From positions 124,001-188,000 of the forward strand of contig KV425567.1 of NCBI GenBank assembly GCA_001632425.1: DNA of 64,000 bases. Reading direction: 5' to 3'. Made by a program: the position numbers and the translations under genes. Position 1 is the first letter of the stretch. Each line of letters opens with the position of its first letter. This DNA comes from Neolentinus lepideus HHB14362 ss-1. Lineage: Eukaryota; Basidiomycota; Agaricomycetes; Gloeophyllales; Gloeophyllaceae. The notes under the pieces were generated by a model, which was not told the origin of the DNA, made no database searches, and saw only the letters and a list, made by a program, of their open reading frames with translations. This document shows, piece by piece, positions 21,111 to 33,393 of this stretch.

Positions 21111-22679
21111 TTATGCGGAAGAAGCCTCACGATTCTCAGGAAGTGAAGGCATCTCGTGCCCAGGTTCTCCATCCCCGTCCTTCCAGAGCTCATGCAAGGG
21201 GCCAGGCTCATGCCTTGGCACCGTCCCATCTTCCACCCCATCATCGTCGGAAGTACGATAAGCTTGTCGCCCATCCTCGCGAACCAGTAAGGATTCACCA
21301 TGCACTCCGCTGTGCAAGGGCAGCACATCGGTGTCTTGCTGTACGCGTGGAGAGTATGGACGGTGGGAGAACTGAGAAGACAGGGGAGGGTAATACTGGC
21401 GATACGAGAAATACGACATGGTGAGGCCCAGAATGGCACCCACAAGAACATCTTGCCAGTGATCTGTTCAAAGGCAAATTAGGGTAAAACTACCGTGGCT
21501 CCGCTAAATCCACATACGTCTGTAATCCATGGTACGAGATATTGCTACCATGGTGGCACCGGCTAGCGGTGCAAGTGATAACCATGCCTTGAGCTATGAA
21601 ATAGTATGTCAATATTGGTAGCAAGAAATGCTATACCAGCGTACCGCGTATCCCCTCTTATCGAACAGATGCAGTTTGCCAGCAAGATAGAAGGACAAGA
21701 AGCCGAGACCAGCGAATGAAACTAGGACCACACGCAATGAGGATCCGCGCTCTCACTCACGTCTACGCACGGAGAACTCACGACTGGAATGGCCACTAGG
21801 GAAGCTTCTGAAGCCGTCCTTCATCATGTACGCGTCTGTCTGCGTGCAAATGCTAGAATTTGACACCTTATAAATGGGATCCTCGGATCCGGGAAGAGGG
21901 TGGCAGCGGTCAATGACGTCTAAAATTCAACGTGTAAGAGATTTTACGGATATGAAGGTTGGGGAACGTACCTGGGCGAGGACGTCCAACAGTGATCTTG
22001 GTAAACTGAGTGAATGCGCCCGTAATAGCCAACCCTAGGATTACTAAGAGAGAATTACTGTGAATATCAACCAGCCTTTCAGAGACCACAATTGCGTACA
22101 TCCAAGGAGGCTGTTGTGGGCATCCCAAAAGGATCGCACTGTGAGGAAGTTGATAATGAGCTGGAGGACTATTGGGGCTACAATTGCTATCATGTACAAA
22201 GCGAGCACCTTATCTACCATGAGTTATATCGCTGGCATGATATGCGGAAGCACTCACCGGTACTCTTTCATGGACCGCATAACTGCAAGACCGTGTTATG
22301 TCTTGACGGGATCTGACTACTGTGCTACTTACGGATACCGAAGCCTATTTCCACGTTTAAGAGGCTAACTTTGAATATCGAATAAGTAGACATACGATGT
22401 GTCTGATAACGAGAATTCCCTTCTAAAGCCCTCAACATCATCCAAAGCGAAGAATATCACTCTAACGCCATCAACTTCAACCAATCCCGGTCAACGGGGC
22501 GTATTCAGATATATCACATACGCGATTACTATGGTCACCATCCTGAAGGTCCGTCACGCGAGCGAACTCGAAAGAAAGAGGAGAATAACTTACCAGTCAG
22601 GTCCATAAGACAACACCACCTGCTTCAATCTCGTCTTGTCAGACCTCGGTCTGCCAGGATTTCTTCTGAAGAAGTCCAT
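21111..22679 (-). CDS. PAP2-family lipid phosphate phosphatase (Dpp1/Lpp1 type)
   Basis: These membrane enzymes dephosphorylate phosphatidate, diacylglycerol pyrophosphate or related lipids. The start MDFFRRNPGRPRSDKT (22677-22679) is followed by membrane segments and GFRREFSLSDTS, then YAVHERVP and VLALYMIAIVAPIVLQLII. All three parts of the phosphatase signature are present: C1 as KITVGRPRP, C2 as FRSFPSGHSSLSFAGL, C3 as SRTMDYRR followed by DHWQDVLVGAILG. About six membrane helices are expected, and a charged cytosolic tail ends NREASSA. The intron after DTS runs to about 22275 and skips a 30-base open piece that is not conserved. Substrate preference cannot be told from sequence alone. 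Confidence 0.9.
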
Positions 22680-23010
22680 GCTCGGACGAGACGAGCGTCC
22701 GCGTTGAAGTTGAAGCGGGATAGTCTCAGGAGCCAGGGCGGAATGATAGCTGCGTGGATGCAAGACGAGAATATAACATATAGGGGACGCCTTAGCACGT
22801 TACGCACAACATTGGTGAGATTAGCTATAAGCGAAGCAGGATATGGAAACAATTCTCTTTATCAGGCAAACCTCGTCATGTTGGGGGCCGCACCCATGAG
22901 TGCAGCGCGGCTATTTTGACGAGAGGTCACTATATATAGTCCGTCTGTGTGGCCAAGAGTTACATAAACTTGGCAGACGTCGCAATCATTACATAGCTCC
23001 TGGACGAAGC
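22680..23010. other. Divergent promoter between the PAP2 and PPP4R2 genes
   Basis: The 331 bases between two diverging start codons should hold both promoters. A short TATATATAG tract at about 22931 is on the PPP4R2 side. No coding sequence is supported. Confidence 0.5.
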
Positions 23011-24204
23011 ATGTCGGACGACAGTACATATGAAGTTCCTACCGACTTCGAGTGGGCCTCAGGTGTGTGTGTCTTCGAGAGCCTGCCTTCCTTATTCTTA
23101 CTGTGGCGTCTAGAGTATGATGCTATTCTCGAACAAATTGCTTCCACTGATATTGTTGAGTGGGTCAGCGTTCTCTGCAAGTTATCGATCCACTCTCATT
23201 CGAGCATACACGCAGAACCTCCTGGCAGAAACTGCGAGATATCATAAAATTCAAGATCAGCCAGGTATGTCCTTTGTGAATTGCTTCTCGTATGATTTAT
23301 GCTCCTGCCTAGGACATTGGTCTGTACCTGTCCGACTCGAATAACTCGACGAAACAGTCATCTTTGTTGACCTTCTCACCTCGACCCTCCACGTCTGGAG
23401 GTTTGAAACTGCCTCCATTCCCGCCTCGGCCCAACAATGAATCCAATCCTAATGTGATTCCTAAAGTGCATCTCACGCAGGAAGAAGTGAATGACATGAA
23501 AAAGGAGATATTTGTGCAATTGCATAACTTCGATGAGTCCGTCCGTTTAAGCTATTATTCATGCGCTCCCACACATACAGTCGCGTTTTAGCAATCCGCC
23601 TTTCACAATACAGCGCATTTGCGAACTCTGTCTGCGACCCAAGGAACACTACAATAGCCTCGGGAAGTATCTTCGCGCTGTGGAGAAGTCACTGCTCGTC
23701 ACCTCGACTTGGGATGCATTCCCACCTCCTACATCTGGGTCTCAAAACACCTTTTCCACCATCCTCTTGCCGGTGAACGCATCACCTCTGCCATCCGCCC
23801 CATCGACACCCTTATTCTCGCCTATCCCTTTCTTACATGATGACGCACGAAGATCAAAGTCACGTAGCCCGCCACCTTCGCCTCTAGCCCTCACAGCTGT
23901 CGACAAACCAGGTGTCATTGTCAATGACGACCCAGCTGTTTTGGGTGGAAGTAATTCTGAACAGAAAGTGCTTGGCTTAGTAGATGAGCTGGACGATCCC
24001 AGCCCTGGTCACCTGAGCGATCATCCTACAGCAATCTCGGCGGTCACTGATTTACCGGCGGAAGGATCGGCTAAGCCGCTGTTCGGAACATTAGGGGAAA
24101 GGTTCGTGCCATCCAGCGAGGGCGATAGTATGCCAACGAGCTCCACAATTGAAGGTGGGGAAGTGAAGGACTCGCAGGAAACGAAGGGTGAGAAGCAGAG
24201 CTGA
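23011..24204 (+). CDS. Protein phosphatase 4 regulatory subunit 2 (PPP4R2)
   Basis: PPP4R2 targets the catalytic subunit PP4C, which acts in DNA damage recovery and centrosome function. The start MSDDSTYEVPTDFEW gives a short exon ending in GTGTGT; the next gives EYDAILEQIASTDIVEW, then STLIRAYTQNLLAETARY. A Pro-rich stretch follows (GGLKLPPFPPRPNNESN), then LTQEEVNDMKKEIFVQLHNF and the family signature PPFTIQRICELCLRPKEHYN with LGKYLRAVEKSLLVTSTW. The C-terminal 150 residues are acidic and Ser/Pro-rich (SKSRSPPPSPLALTA, VLGLVDELDDPSPGHLSD), as in other PPP4R2 proteins. About 350 residues. Confidence 0.88.
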
Positions 24205-24263
24205 TGTAGCCATACCGATTTCCAATCCTGTTTATTCCGTCAAGTAGTTATTAGTGGTACTGA

Positions 24264-24824
24264 TTACACGTAATCCCGCTTGATCTTCTCCAGTAGAGTG
24301 TTCATGCGTTGGCGCATATCCGGCTGGCGACTTCGTCGTCGTTTCTGTGCGAAATCACCACTGCTTTTGGATGGAGGGCGATGATCCATGGCCTTGTTTT
24401 GACCCTGAGGATGGGAAGAAGTGCTGCCAGATGATTTGTGAAGCTCATTGGGAGGCCCTCGATTCTTCGGACGGTGTGGGGGCTTCTGCAACAAAGCTTT
24501 GGGCTGCGAGCCTTCAGTTTTACTTTCATCAGGTGCAGGGCTCTCGTCTTCGGAGCATTCATTATCCTCTGCCGGACTGACAGTGGTCTGCAGCATTGCT
24601 ACGGGAGTACGAACAGAAGGCTGCGACGTTTTTCGCTTTTCTGCTTTCCACTTGCTCTTGATTTTCTGTGTTTCAACCCATCTCTTCTTCAATTTTTTTG
24701 CTGATGCGTAGTGAGAAAAAGCCGAAGTCGACGGAAAGAGAGACATACCTTGATCCGTAGGTAGATGTTGGAACGTGGGCGGCCCCTTCCTCTTCTTCAC
24801 GGCTTCAGTGGTAGTCGGCACCAT
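24264..24824 (-). CDS. Small basic protein, probably nuclear, unrecognised
   Basis: The frame is open over 187 codons, but a 48-base in-frame intron (GTATGT..CATCAG, roughly 24704-24751) probably lies inside it. Removing it joins PTDQ to AKKLKKRWVETQKIKSKW and leaves about 170 residues. The N-terminus is MVPTTTEAVKKRKGPPTFQ. The middle is acidic and Ser-rich (AEDNECSEDESPAPDE), and the C-terminus is strongly basic (FAQKRRRSRQPDMRQRMN, then LLEKIKRDYV). The charge pattern suggests a nucleolar or rRNA-processing factor, but I do not recognise the family. It is convergent with PPP4R2, with 59 bases between stop codons. Confidence 0.7.
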   Translation of the reverse strand: MVPTTTEAVKKRKGPPTFQHLPTDQGMSLFPSTSAFSHYASAKKLKKRWVETQKIKSKWKAEKRKTSQPSVRTPVAMLQTTVSPAEDNECSEDESPAPDESKTEGSQPKALLQKPPHRPKNRGPPNELHKSSGSTSSHPQGQNKAMDHRPPSKSSGDFAQKRRRSRQPDMRQRMNTLLEKIKRDYV

Positions 24825-24979
24825 GAGTAGAGTGAAAGGTCAAGGATCTGCCTGTCGTACAAGCTTGTTTCGGGCTCCGGATGTCGTAGAGGTATGATAG
24901 GAGTATGGTGGTACAGTGGGACAAGAATCTTGACTTGTCGTTATCGATTACATAACGCTATGTATATGACTAGTCGCGC

Positions 24980-24987
24980 TATATAAG
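24980..24987 (+). promoter_or_regulatory. TATA box of the eIF1 gene
   Basis: TATATAAG lies about 105 bases upstream of the SUI1 start codon, with pyrimidine-rich DNA between. Position and strand fit a TATA element for a highly expressed gene. Confidence 0.55.
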
Positions 24988-25091
24988 GTCTGCAAACGTT
25001 CTCATCGCACCCTTAACTTCTGCCACTCCAAACCGCTCTTCAAAGCTTCAATCACCACTCAGTTCATTCTCTGTATTCTATACTTTATTGC

Positions 25092-25602
25092 ATGAGCGTG
25101 CAGAACCTCAACACTTTTGGTGAGTTGAAGAGTCGTGTGCTGTGGTGTTCTTATCTGATCACCGGCGCATCACCTACTTTTCAGACCCCTTCGCGGACGA
25201 GGCAGACGTTCTTGGAAGTACTAAAGACGTCGGATCTCAGCAGAACTACATCCATATCCGTATTCAGCAGAGAAATGGAAGGAAGACTCTGACAACTTTG
25301 CAAGGTTTGCCCAAGGGTAAGTACTGTCGCCCGGTTAAGCGCCGCCCAGTGTTGAGCCATCTTCCTCAGAATATGACGCCAAGAAGCTCTTAAAGGCATT
25401 CAAGAAGGTGTGTAGCCCGTTCTACCAATGTATGCATGGTTGCTAATTGGTGGTGTAGGAGTTTGCCTGTAATGGTACTCTAGTCGAGGATGAAGAGATG
25501 GGTCAAGTTATCCAGCTTCAGGGCGACCAGCGCCTGAAGATCTCCAACTTCCTCACCGAAGAGGGTATCCCGAAGGCCACCATCAAGGTTCACGGATTCT
25601 GA
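25092..25602 (+). CDS. SUI1: Translation initiation factor eIF1 (SUI1)
   Basis: eIF1 binds the 40S P-site region and enforces start codon selection. Exon 1 is MSVQNLNTF; a GTGAGT intron ends TTTTCAG, and the join reads FDPFADEADVLG. The core follows: NYIHIRIQQRNGRKTLTTLQ, GLPK, EYDAKKLLKAFKKEFACN, TLVEDEEMGQVIQLQGDQR, then KISNFLTEEGIPKATIKVHG and F with TGA. Four exons, about 113 residues, which is the family length. The conserved GRKTLTT and EYD.KK..K.FKK.FACNG blocks leave no doubt. Confidence 0.96.
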
Positions 25603-25960
25603 TCACCCCGCAAAGGCGAACCATAGAGACATCCTTGTCCGCGCTCCATGATAGCGTATCACGTCAGGACATTACTTCTTTCTTTCACATCTTACATTTG
25701 TACATGTAGTATCGTTGTTTACAGCAGCACGTAACATGTCGGTTTCATAGCTGGCAGCCGCCTTTGGCGGCGCAAGTATCATCTGGGAATTGTATGACAT
25801 TCGGCGTCTGGGTGATCGTGAGCATACATAGGTCAGTCTAGCTCTACTCAGCATGCAAGATGTTGGTAGCCTTAGCAAAGACATAACGCCAACGGGACAG
25901 AGAGGACGGGCGACAGACCAGATAGCAAAGACGGTGGACATAATAGAATTCGGAACTCCT
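25603..25960. other. 3' flanks of SUI1 and the 27K gene
   Basis: Two convergent genes end here. A minus-strand open frame (25672-26004) overlaps the last intron and exon of the 27K gene in another frame and is not supported. Confidence 0.6.
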
Positions 25961-26941
25961 TTACTTGATCTTATCCAAAGGCCTAAGGGGAAAGATTGCG
26001 TCAAGGACAGCCAAATTATATCCCAGCTACTGACCTGTTGAAGCCACCTCGTCTAAAGACATGTATATCAGAAGTATATTTTGGGATGGGTGTAATATCC
26101 AACACACCTGTTCATATATTGCCTCCAAGTCCTCATTTTCTTGACATCTGCAGTACCTTCCTGGTTTCCCTCCACACGCTTACCCTGCCATGCCTGTTAG
26201 CTCAGTTTACGCGATTACCAGCGATAATAACGAGCCTTCGTGCTGCCGAAACCAGATAGACCCATCATCGTCATCATTGCCGCATCGTCATCATTGGTAG
26301 TATCCATAGCTTCGCCTTCCTCCACTCCATCGGCAGGGTCGTTGGGCTGAGCTCTGACACTCGTGCGTAGTTCTCCAGGAGTTTCGGCACGAGACCTACC
26401 TGTAAGAAATCAAGACAATCAATGGATATCGTCGCAGAGTTCTGAATAGACTCACCAGATTTAGAGAGATGTCCCGTCAATTCTCTCGTCTCGGGATGTT
26501 CGTCCACCCGCCTCTGTTCTACAGAGCGACTCTCTTTATCAATCTGTCTCTCTCGGTCATCCCTCCTTCCTGCATCTCCTCTGATCTGTCTATCACGTTC
26601 ATATCGGGGCTCGTCTCGACGACGATCGTCTCTAGGACCTCTGTCCCTTCTGTCGTCGCCTCGGTCTCGATCGTAGTCTCTCGTGTCTGCGCCGAGAATA
26701 AGATAAACAACCCAAAGTAATCACTGTACTAAATGTAGACGTGCTTACCTCTCCTACGATCTCTCTCGCCCCTGTGGGGAGGACTCCTTGAACGACTGTG
26801 CCGTCGTCCTGCGTCCCTGAGCTCACCACCGCGCCGGTCTCTATCCCTGTAGTCACGATCCCTGGGTCTGTCTCGGTCTCGGTCTCTGAAATCACGCTCC
26901 CGACTTACGTCCCGCCGCCTGTGTTCGTATCTGCTCGACAT
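25961..26941 (-). CDS. U4/U6.U5 tri-snRNP 27 kDa protein (SNRNP27 homologue)
   Basis: SNRNP27 is an RS-type component of the spliceosomal tri-snRNP. The N-terminus is a long Arg/Asp/Ser tract (MSSRYEHRRRDVSRER, then DRDRDRPRDRDYRDRDRRGG and SRSRSPPHRGERD). An acidic linker (ADGVEEGEAMDTTNDDD) leads to the conserved C-terminal domain: MMTMMGLSGFGSTK, GKRVEGNQEGTADVKKMRTW, RQYMNR, RGGFNRPLDKIK and TAA at 25961-25963. At least five introns were inferred. The one between STK and GKR (51 bases) can only be joined as GC-AG. The last two introns isolate a tiny exon, RGGFNR, of about 18 bases. It diverges from the RRM-like gene, with about 120 to 150 bases between starts. Confidence 0.88.
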
Positions 26942-27091
26942 GGGTGATAACTTTAAGACGGACAGACAATGGGAGAGAGAGCTGCATGGAACAGTCACGC
27001 CGTGACGCCACGCGCTGCTGCTGCCTGTGCTCCAACCTCTTTATTTCAGCTTGAAAAGATGAACGTTAGCACGAGCACCTGCCGTAGAACC

Positions 27092-27933
27092 ATGGCGTCG
27101 TTGCGTCGATGTGCATCGACCTCTGCGCGGAACATTCCTCGAAAGTCAGGTGAGAACAGTTTTCTCTCTGTCCCGCTACTTTAAGGCCTCACCTTTGCTG
27201 CATCTAGATACGCCTACCAATCATGTCGAGCTGCGCGGTCTGCCCACAACTGCTTTGCCTTATGACATAATACGACTTCTCATTCGCAACCTTGTCGCTG
27301 ATGTTCAGGGTGGTAAGTGTCCTCTACCTACGTTCAGACCACGGCTGATGGAACTAGTTGCCATCGACTACCAGGAGTACAGACCTAGCGGTCGTGCATT
27401 TGTGAAATTCCGCTCTCCGGGAATTGTGCCTACAGCTGTAAAGCGTGTAAACTCGGCTACCATCAGTGCTATGCCATTAACAGCCACGCCCGCCCCCTGG
27501 TTTGAATTTTCGAACAGATTCCGTGGCCAGAAGGGACTGGAGGAAGCAATCGAGCGAGGCATTCTGAAGGGAAATGGTGCTAATGCGGGGCTTCCATCAG
27601 CGGCTTTGGGAGTTTCCGTTGTGGTCTCTGGTTTACCCTGGAAATTGGAACCTGATCAAGTGAGAGCATATTTTGACGGGTTTGAGTTTTCTCCCAAGGC
27701 AGTTCGTACAGGAGTTGCGAAAGTTATGTAAGACTGTTTCCACTAGATCTGTACTGGTGGCCCTCACTGACCTGGTTTCAAGGTCTGGTACCCGAGGGCA
27801 TCGGAGACAATATCTGCTTTTGCTTGCGTCGCCATCCGAAGCCCATCGCTTTGTACGCCACGTGCATATGAGGTATTTTGACGAAGAGACGTGGGGGACC
27901 AAGTACATCTTGAGAGCAAAAGTTATTTACTGA
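27092..27933 (+). CDS. RRM-like RNA-binding protein, possibly mitochondrial
   Basis: The N-terminus MASLRRCASTSARNIPRKS is basic, Ser-rich and without acids, like a mitochondrial presequence; an in-frame ATG at 27059 would add 11 residues. An RRM-like fold follows: HVELRGLPTTALPYDIIRLL, RNLVADVQG, then VAIDYQEYRPSGRAFVKFRS. A second similar unit is VSVVVSGLPWKLEPDQVRAY, FDGFEF, and after an intron the strands YLLLLASPSEAHRFVRHVH. It ends YILRAKVIY and TGA at 27931-27933. About 255 residues, four exons. RNP motifs are weak, so the specific role is unknown. Confidence 0.75.
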
Positions 27934-28040
27934 TTCGGCTCAATTGTACACCTCTTACTTCAGATATTAAACCGTCTTACCGCTGCATACAGGACCTCCG
28001 GAATGACTTTATACTCCAACCAAGTGGCCGCAATCCAATG

Positions 28041-28877
28041 CTACATTCTATCGGCATCTGGATCTAGATCGTCCATTCGTGCTCGTTGACCCTGCCGTGT
28101 ATCACCACCCTCATCTTCAGGTGAACGACCTCGTTTAAGAGTCTGCTCGGCAGGCGGGGCATTGATTTCCTTCCAGTCACCGCCACCACCCGCAGCCATC
28201 CCGTTTGCATCAGCATACCTCTCTTCAACCTCCCTTCTCCTTTCAATCTCCGCTCGTTGCGCCTGAGCGCCCCATCCACCTCGACCAGGGTCATAATCCT
28301 GCCTATGCTCGTCTCGGACCTGTATGGATGCCTTAAGTGGCCTCACTAGTAGAGACGAAAAGGAGCATACCTGCCCCCCGCTTCGTCCTCGACCGAACTG
28401 CCTGCCATCTTTGTACCCAAGGTCAAGGTCGCACCGGATGATACGCTCATCCAATTTGGTACCGCTGATATACCGCATGGTAGCCAATGCTTCTGCGTGA
28501 GTGTAGTATTCTACGAAACAGAAACCACAGGGTGTTCTGCGCAAATGCGACATAAGCGTCTAGTCTCTCATCCAAGATAGTAGCCGAAACTGACCTGGTA
28601 TTACGATCCAATCCCATGATGATACGTTTCACACCGCCTCCATCTTCAGGGCTACCACATTTTGTAAATAATTCATAGATCTGTTCTTCGGTTGTGTAGA
28701 AACTTAAATTACCGACCTATGTTTCAAGGTCAGTGTTTTAGGATGGCTTACAAGATGTTCACTCACGTATAATGTACTCGACTTTGCTAGCATTTCATTT
28801 TGCTTTTGTCTGTCAACTCGCGCCTGAGAGTCTTTGTAGTTCGATGGCTGGTCCAAACTTTGCACTACGTGCGCCAT
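28041..28877 (-). CDS. CBC2: Nuclear cap-binding complex subunit 2 (CBP20)
   Basis: CBP20 binds the m7G cap of nascent RNA polymerase II transcripts with CBP80 and supports splicing, export and decay. The start [20 protein letters not shown] (28875-28877) leads to the [63 protein letters not shown] and [20 protein letters not shown]. The cap-stacking tyrosine region is in the N-terminal part and RNP1 is GFCFVEY. After [20 protein letters not shown] the tail is Gly/Arg/Glu-rich and ends LDPDADRM with TAG. About 235 residues in at least four exons. It diverges from RPT3 with 128 bases between the start codons. Confidence 0.94.
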
Positions 28878-29005
28878 GGTGAACAGGGTGAATGCAGCAG
28901 TGCCAAGCAGCACGCGTGAACAGTTCCAAGTTCCCACGATCAAGCTGAACGCAACGCGTCATCTGGCGTACAAGTCTACAGTTACTCGCCGTTGACCTCG
29001 ACGCC

Positions 29006-30623
<1,618 letters not shown>

Positions 30624-31394
30624 AGTTTCTTGGGATCTATTATTACTGTGAGTTGGTTGTATCCCAGTGTTGTGCCAAAGATCTGACTGTGTCGCAGGTT
30701 TTGTGTTCGCATTTGTACAGTATCAGCACCTTATGCATATGCCTTCAGCCGGTCCTTCAGATGTAAAGAACCTTATCACGCTCTCTCTCACTTTGACGTG
30801 ACGCTGCACTATCCACGGCGTCACGTTCATTCTTCAGAGCAAGACGAACATGTCCTTCATTTTTGCCTACTTCTTCACCCACTGCGAGACGAGTACCCTT
30901 TACAGGTCAACTCGATGGAGAGAGGGGTTCACAGGGGGACGATATATCAGGTCCCCGGACGTGATTTTCTATGTCGTAGATTAGGTTCGTCACTCGCATC
31001 TTCGTCAGCGGGATGCTCTAATCTGTATGCCCTCATCTATATACAGAATTGGATGTATTCTCGTGCGCCATAATAACACACCATTCTCGTACCTTGATAT
31101 GCCCCATCACTCGTCCCCACATGATGCTCCCTGACACTCTGGATGGCGTTGATGTCCAAATGACCATCCTCATTTTATGGGAGCAAGAGTTAATCTGTGT
31201 AACCCACTCCTTGGCGATCTTTAGACGAATGAAGGGGATCCATTATGCATGTGGGAAACATATATTGTTGTTAGTACCCGGTAGAATTTATCGTTTATTT
31301 GATGTAAAGTACATTTTGACATATGCACACTCCTTCAACAAAAGCTAGCAAAACCTCCATAAACCAAAACTGCCTTTTCATTCAACCACGATCG
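30624..31394. other. Intergenic, RPT3 and PRO3 3' flanks
   Basis: Two convergent genes end on this 770-base stretch. Two plus-strand open frames of 91 and 99 codons (30798-31073, 31049-31348) show no family or splice support. I see nothing else. Confidence 0.55.
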
Positions 31395-32594
31395 TCACTT
31401 GGCTGGTTGTCCAAGTTCACTAGCACGTTCTGTTGCTATCTGGATGGCACGGGCTATAGTGGATCTGACGCGACCATCTTCCAGGGCAAGCAGGCCCGCA
31501 ATGGTACAGCCTCCCGGTGCTGGAAAGAGGGTAAGTTAGAATGACAGGCGTCGACGTTGATTCAAACATACTCGTGACAGTGTCCTTAATTTGAGCGGGA
31601 TGAGCTCCGGCTTGCAGAGTCATACGAGCAGCGCCTTGGAGAGCTGTCGCCGAAATTGAAAACGCGCGTGGTGTAATTACAATGTAAAGAACATACTCTG
31701 TGCGGCAAGCTCCAACGCTTCGGCTCTGGGCAAGCCCATCATGACACCGCCGTCTGCCATGGCTTCCAAGAAGATGCATGCAAATGCAGGTCCAGAGCCA
31801 GATAACGCTGTGCAAGCGTCGAAATGCTTCTCGTCGAGGAAACGACATCGTCCGATAGATGAGAATATGTTGAGGATAATAGAACGTTGCAGATAGACAT
31901 CGGAGGACTCTGGAAGCTCACTGACAACTGTCATGCCTTCACGAATCTGTTCAGGCAGTCAGTGCATCGGTGATTCGGGTCATGACGACAAGTGCACCTT
32001 GCAAGGGGTATTTGGCATCGCTCGGATGACTGTCGTGGATGGGAGTACCCATCCAGACATCTGAGAGATGGTAACACCGGCAAGGATACTAATGAGAAGC
32101 TTCTCCGCAAGAGCTTCCTTCATTTCCTGTCCGCTCAAGATAGAATGGGCCTGCTGCGGCTTACAACTATTTTAGACTCTAATGAGCTCTAGAATGATAC
32201 AAAGAGAAAAAATGACGCACCAAAGAATTACGACATCCGCCTGCTTGACAGATTCCAAATTTTGGCCGGCGACCACCTCGACCTTCTCTCCTATGGGACC
32301 CAACGCCAAAAGGACACCTTTTAGTCTTTGTGCGCTCTCGGCTCGAGTGACACATGCAATAAATCGGGATGGCAGCGATGCATCCTCGGATGAGTCGACT
32401 GGAGTCAAAGTTCCAGACGTATGCAACTCCCATTTGGGCTGAGGGGGTCGGATGGTCGAAGTCCGTGCTTCAAGACTGTCTACCACCCCGGAGAGGATGG
32501 CGATTCCCATTGTCCCGCATCCTGGGCATTGGTCAGAAGAGAGGTAACAGCCAAGAAATCATATAGAAACCTAAGACGCAAAGTGTGTAGCCCA
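31395..32594 (-). CDS. PRO3: Pyrroline-5-carboxylate reductase
   Basis: This enzyme reduces pyrroline-5-carboxylate to proline with NAD(P)H, the last step of proline synthesis. The first exon MGYTLCVLG joins through an intron (GTTTCT..CCCAG) to CGTMGIAILSGVVDSLEA, giving the nucleotide loop GCGTMG. Then follow SRFIACVTRAESAQRLKGVL, EVVAGQNLESVKQADVVIL, CKPQQAHSIL, LLISILAGVTISQM, VIRAMPNTPCKIREGMTVVS and the dimerisation/catalytic region FDACTALSGSGPAFACIFLE, AMADGGVMMGLPRAEALELA, RMTLQAGAHPAQIKDTVTS and PGGCTIAGLLALEDGRVRST. It ends ELGQPAK with TGA. The start codon lies only 42 bases from that of divergent ALG13. Confidence 0.95.
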
Positions 32595-32636
32595 TGGTGG
32601 AAAGATCAGATGGGAAATCCGTAGATCACGCTCAGC

Positions 32637-33267
32637 ATGCGCGTCTTCGTTACCGTGGGTTCGACCCGTTTCGATCCCCTCATCGAGGCCTCTTTGTCGA
32701 CCGCCGTCTTGCAGGCTTTGCACTCTCGAGGATATACTGATATCACCGTGCAATGCGGCAGTTCCAGGGGAGCCGGTGATCTCGCGCTGCCTTCTGAAGC
32801 AGGAACGGCCAGTTTGATGAAGGACGGGGTTAGTGTCGAAGCGTGGCGATTCAAGCCTTCTCTGCAAGACGAGTATGAACGGGCAGATCTTATAATTAGC
32901 CACGCAGGTAGACTATCCTGTCTTAGATTCCAAGCCGATGTTTATTCCAGACCAACAGGTTCAGGCACCATTCTCGACGTCTTGAGGATGGGGAAGACTC
33001 TGATCGTAGTACCCAACCCAACCCTCCTGGATAACCACCAAGCGGAACTAGCAGAAGCCCTTGCTGCTCGCGGTCATCTCTATGCTGCAGTTATCTCGTG
33101 AGCGCGCCATTTTCGGCACCTTCAAAGAAAGCGATGTTCATGCAGTCTATCTCAGCGATCTACCTCGGGTGATAGAGTTGATGGACGGAAGTAAGCTCGT
33201 GCCCTTCCCCCAATTTGACGGTAGTAAATTTCGAGCTTTGCTCGACGAGGAGATGGGATATATCTAA
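32637..33267 (+). CDS. ALG13: Alg13, catalytic subunit of UDP-GlcNAc transferase (dolichol pathway)
   Basis: Alg13 with membrane-bound Alg14 adds the second GlcNAc to dolichol-PP-GlcNAc on the cytosolic face of the ER. The sequence is MRVFVTVGSTRFDPLIEASL, then YTDITVQCGSSRG, AWRFKPSLQDEYERADLIIS and, across an intron, SHAGSGTILDVLRMGKTLIV with VPNPTLLDNHQAELAEALAA. A second intron (GTGAGC..CTCAG) joins RGHLYAAVIS to DLPRVIELMDGSKLVPFPQF; using the acceptor after CTATCTCAG keeps the frame. It ends DGSKFRALLDEEMGYI and TAA. About 175 residues, close to yeast Alg13, so it is the short soluble form without the extra domains seen in animals. Confidence 0.95.
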
Positions 33268-33393
33268 TTGCTCTGTATAACGTGACGTATGAGTCTCGCG
33301 CTGCTCGTATCTTGTAGATCTCGCGAATTTGATCCTGTCCAAACTGTGTCCGAAACTTGTCTGCTTCTACCATGTCTGAGCTGTGCCACCGCA

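Noticed and set aside
21113..21424. Plus-strand His/Arg-rich open frame with an upstream TATA-like sequence
   Set aside because: It is the reverse of the PAP2 C-terminal exon, whose minus-strand reading is clearly conserved.
22275..22390. Extra exon reading LLNVEIGFG in the PAP2 gene
   Set aside because: Skipping it gives DTSYAVHERVP, which matches the family; including it breaks the conserved spacing.
25672..26004. Small minus-strand protein starting MTQSFPLGLW
   Set aside because: It lies in the last intron and 3' end of the SNRNP27-like gene in a different frame.
30798..31348. Two plus-strand open frames downstream of RPT3
   Set aside because: No domain, no plausible introns, and the RPT3 stop is fixed by the HEFYR ending.
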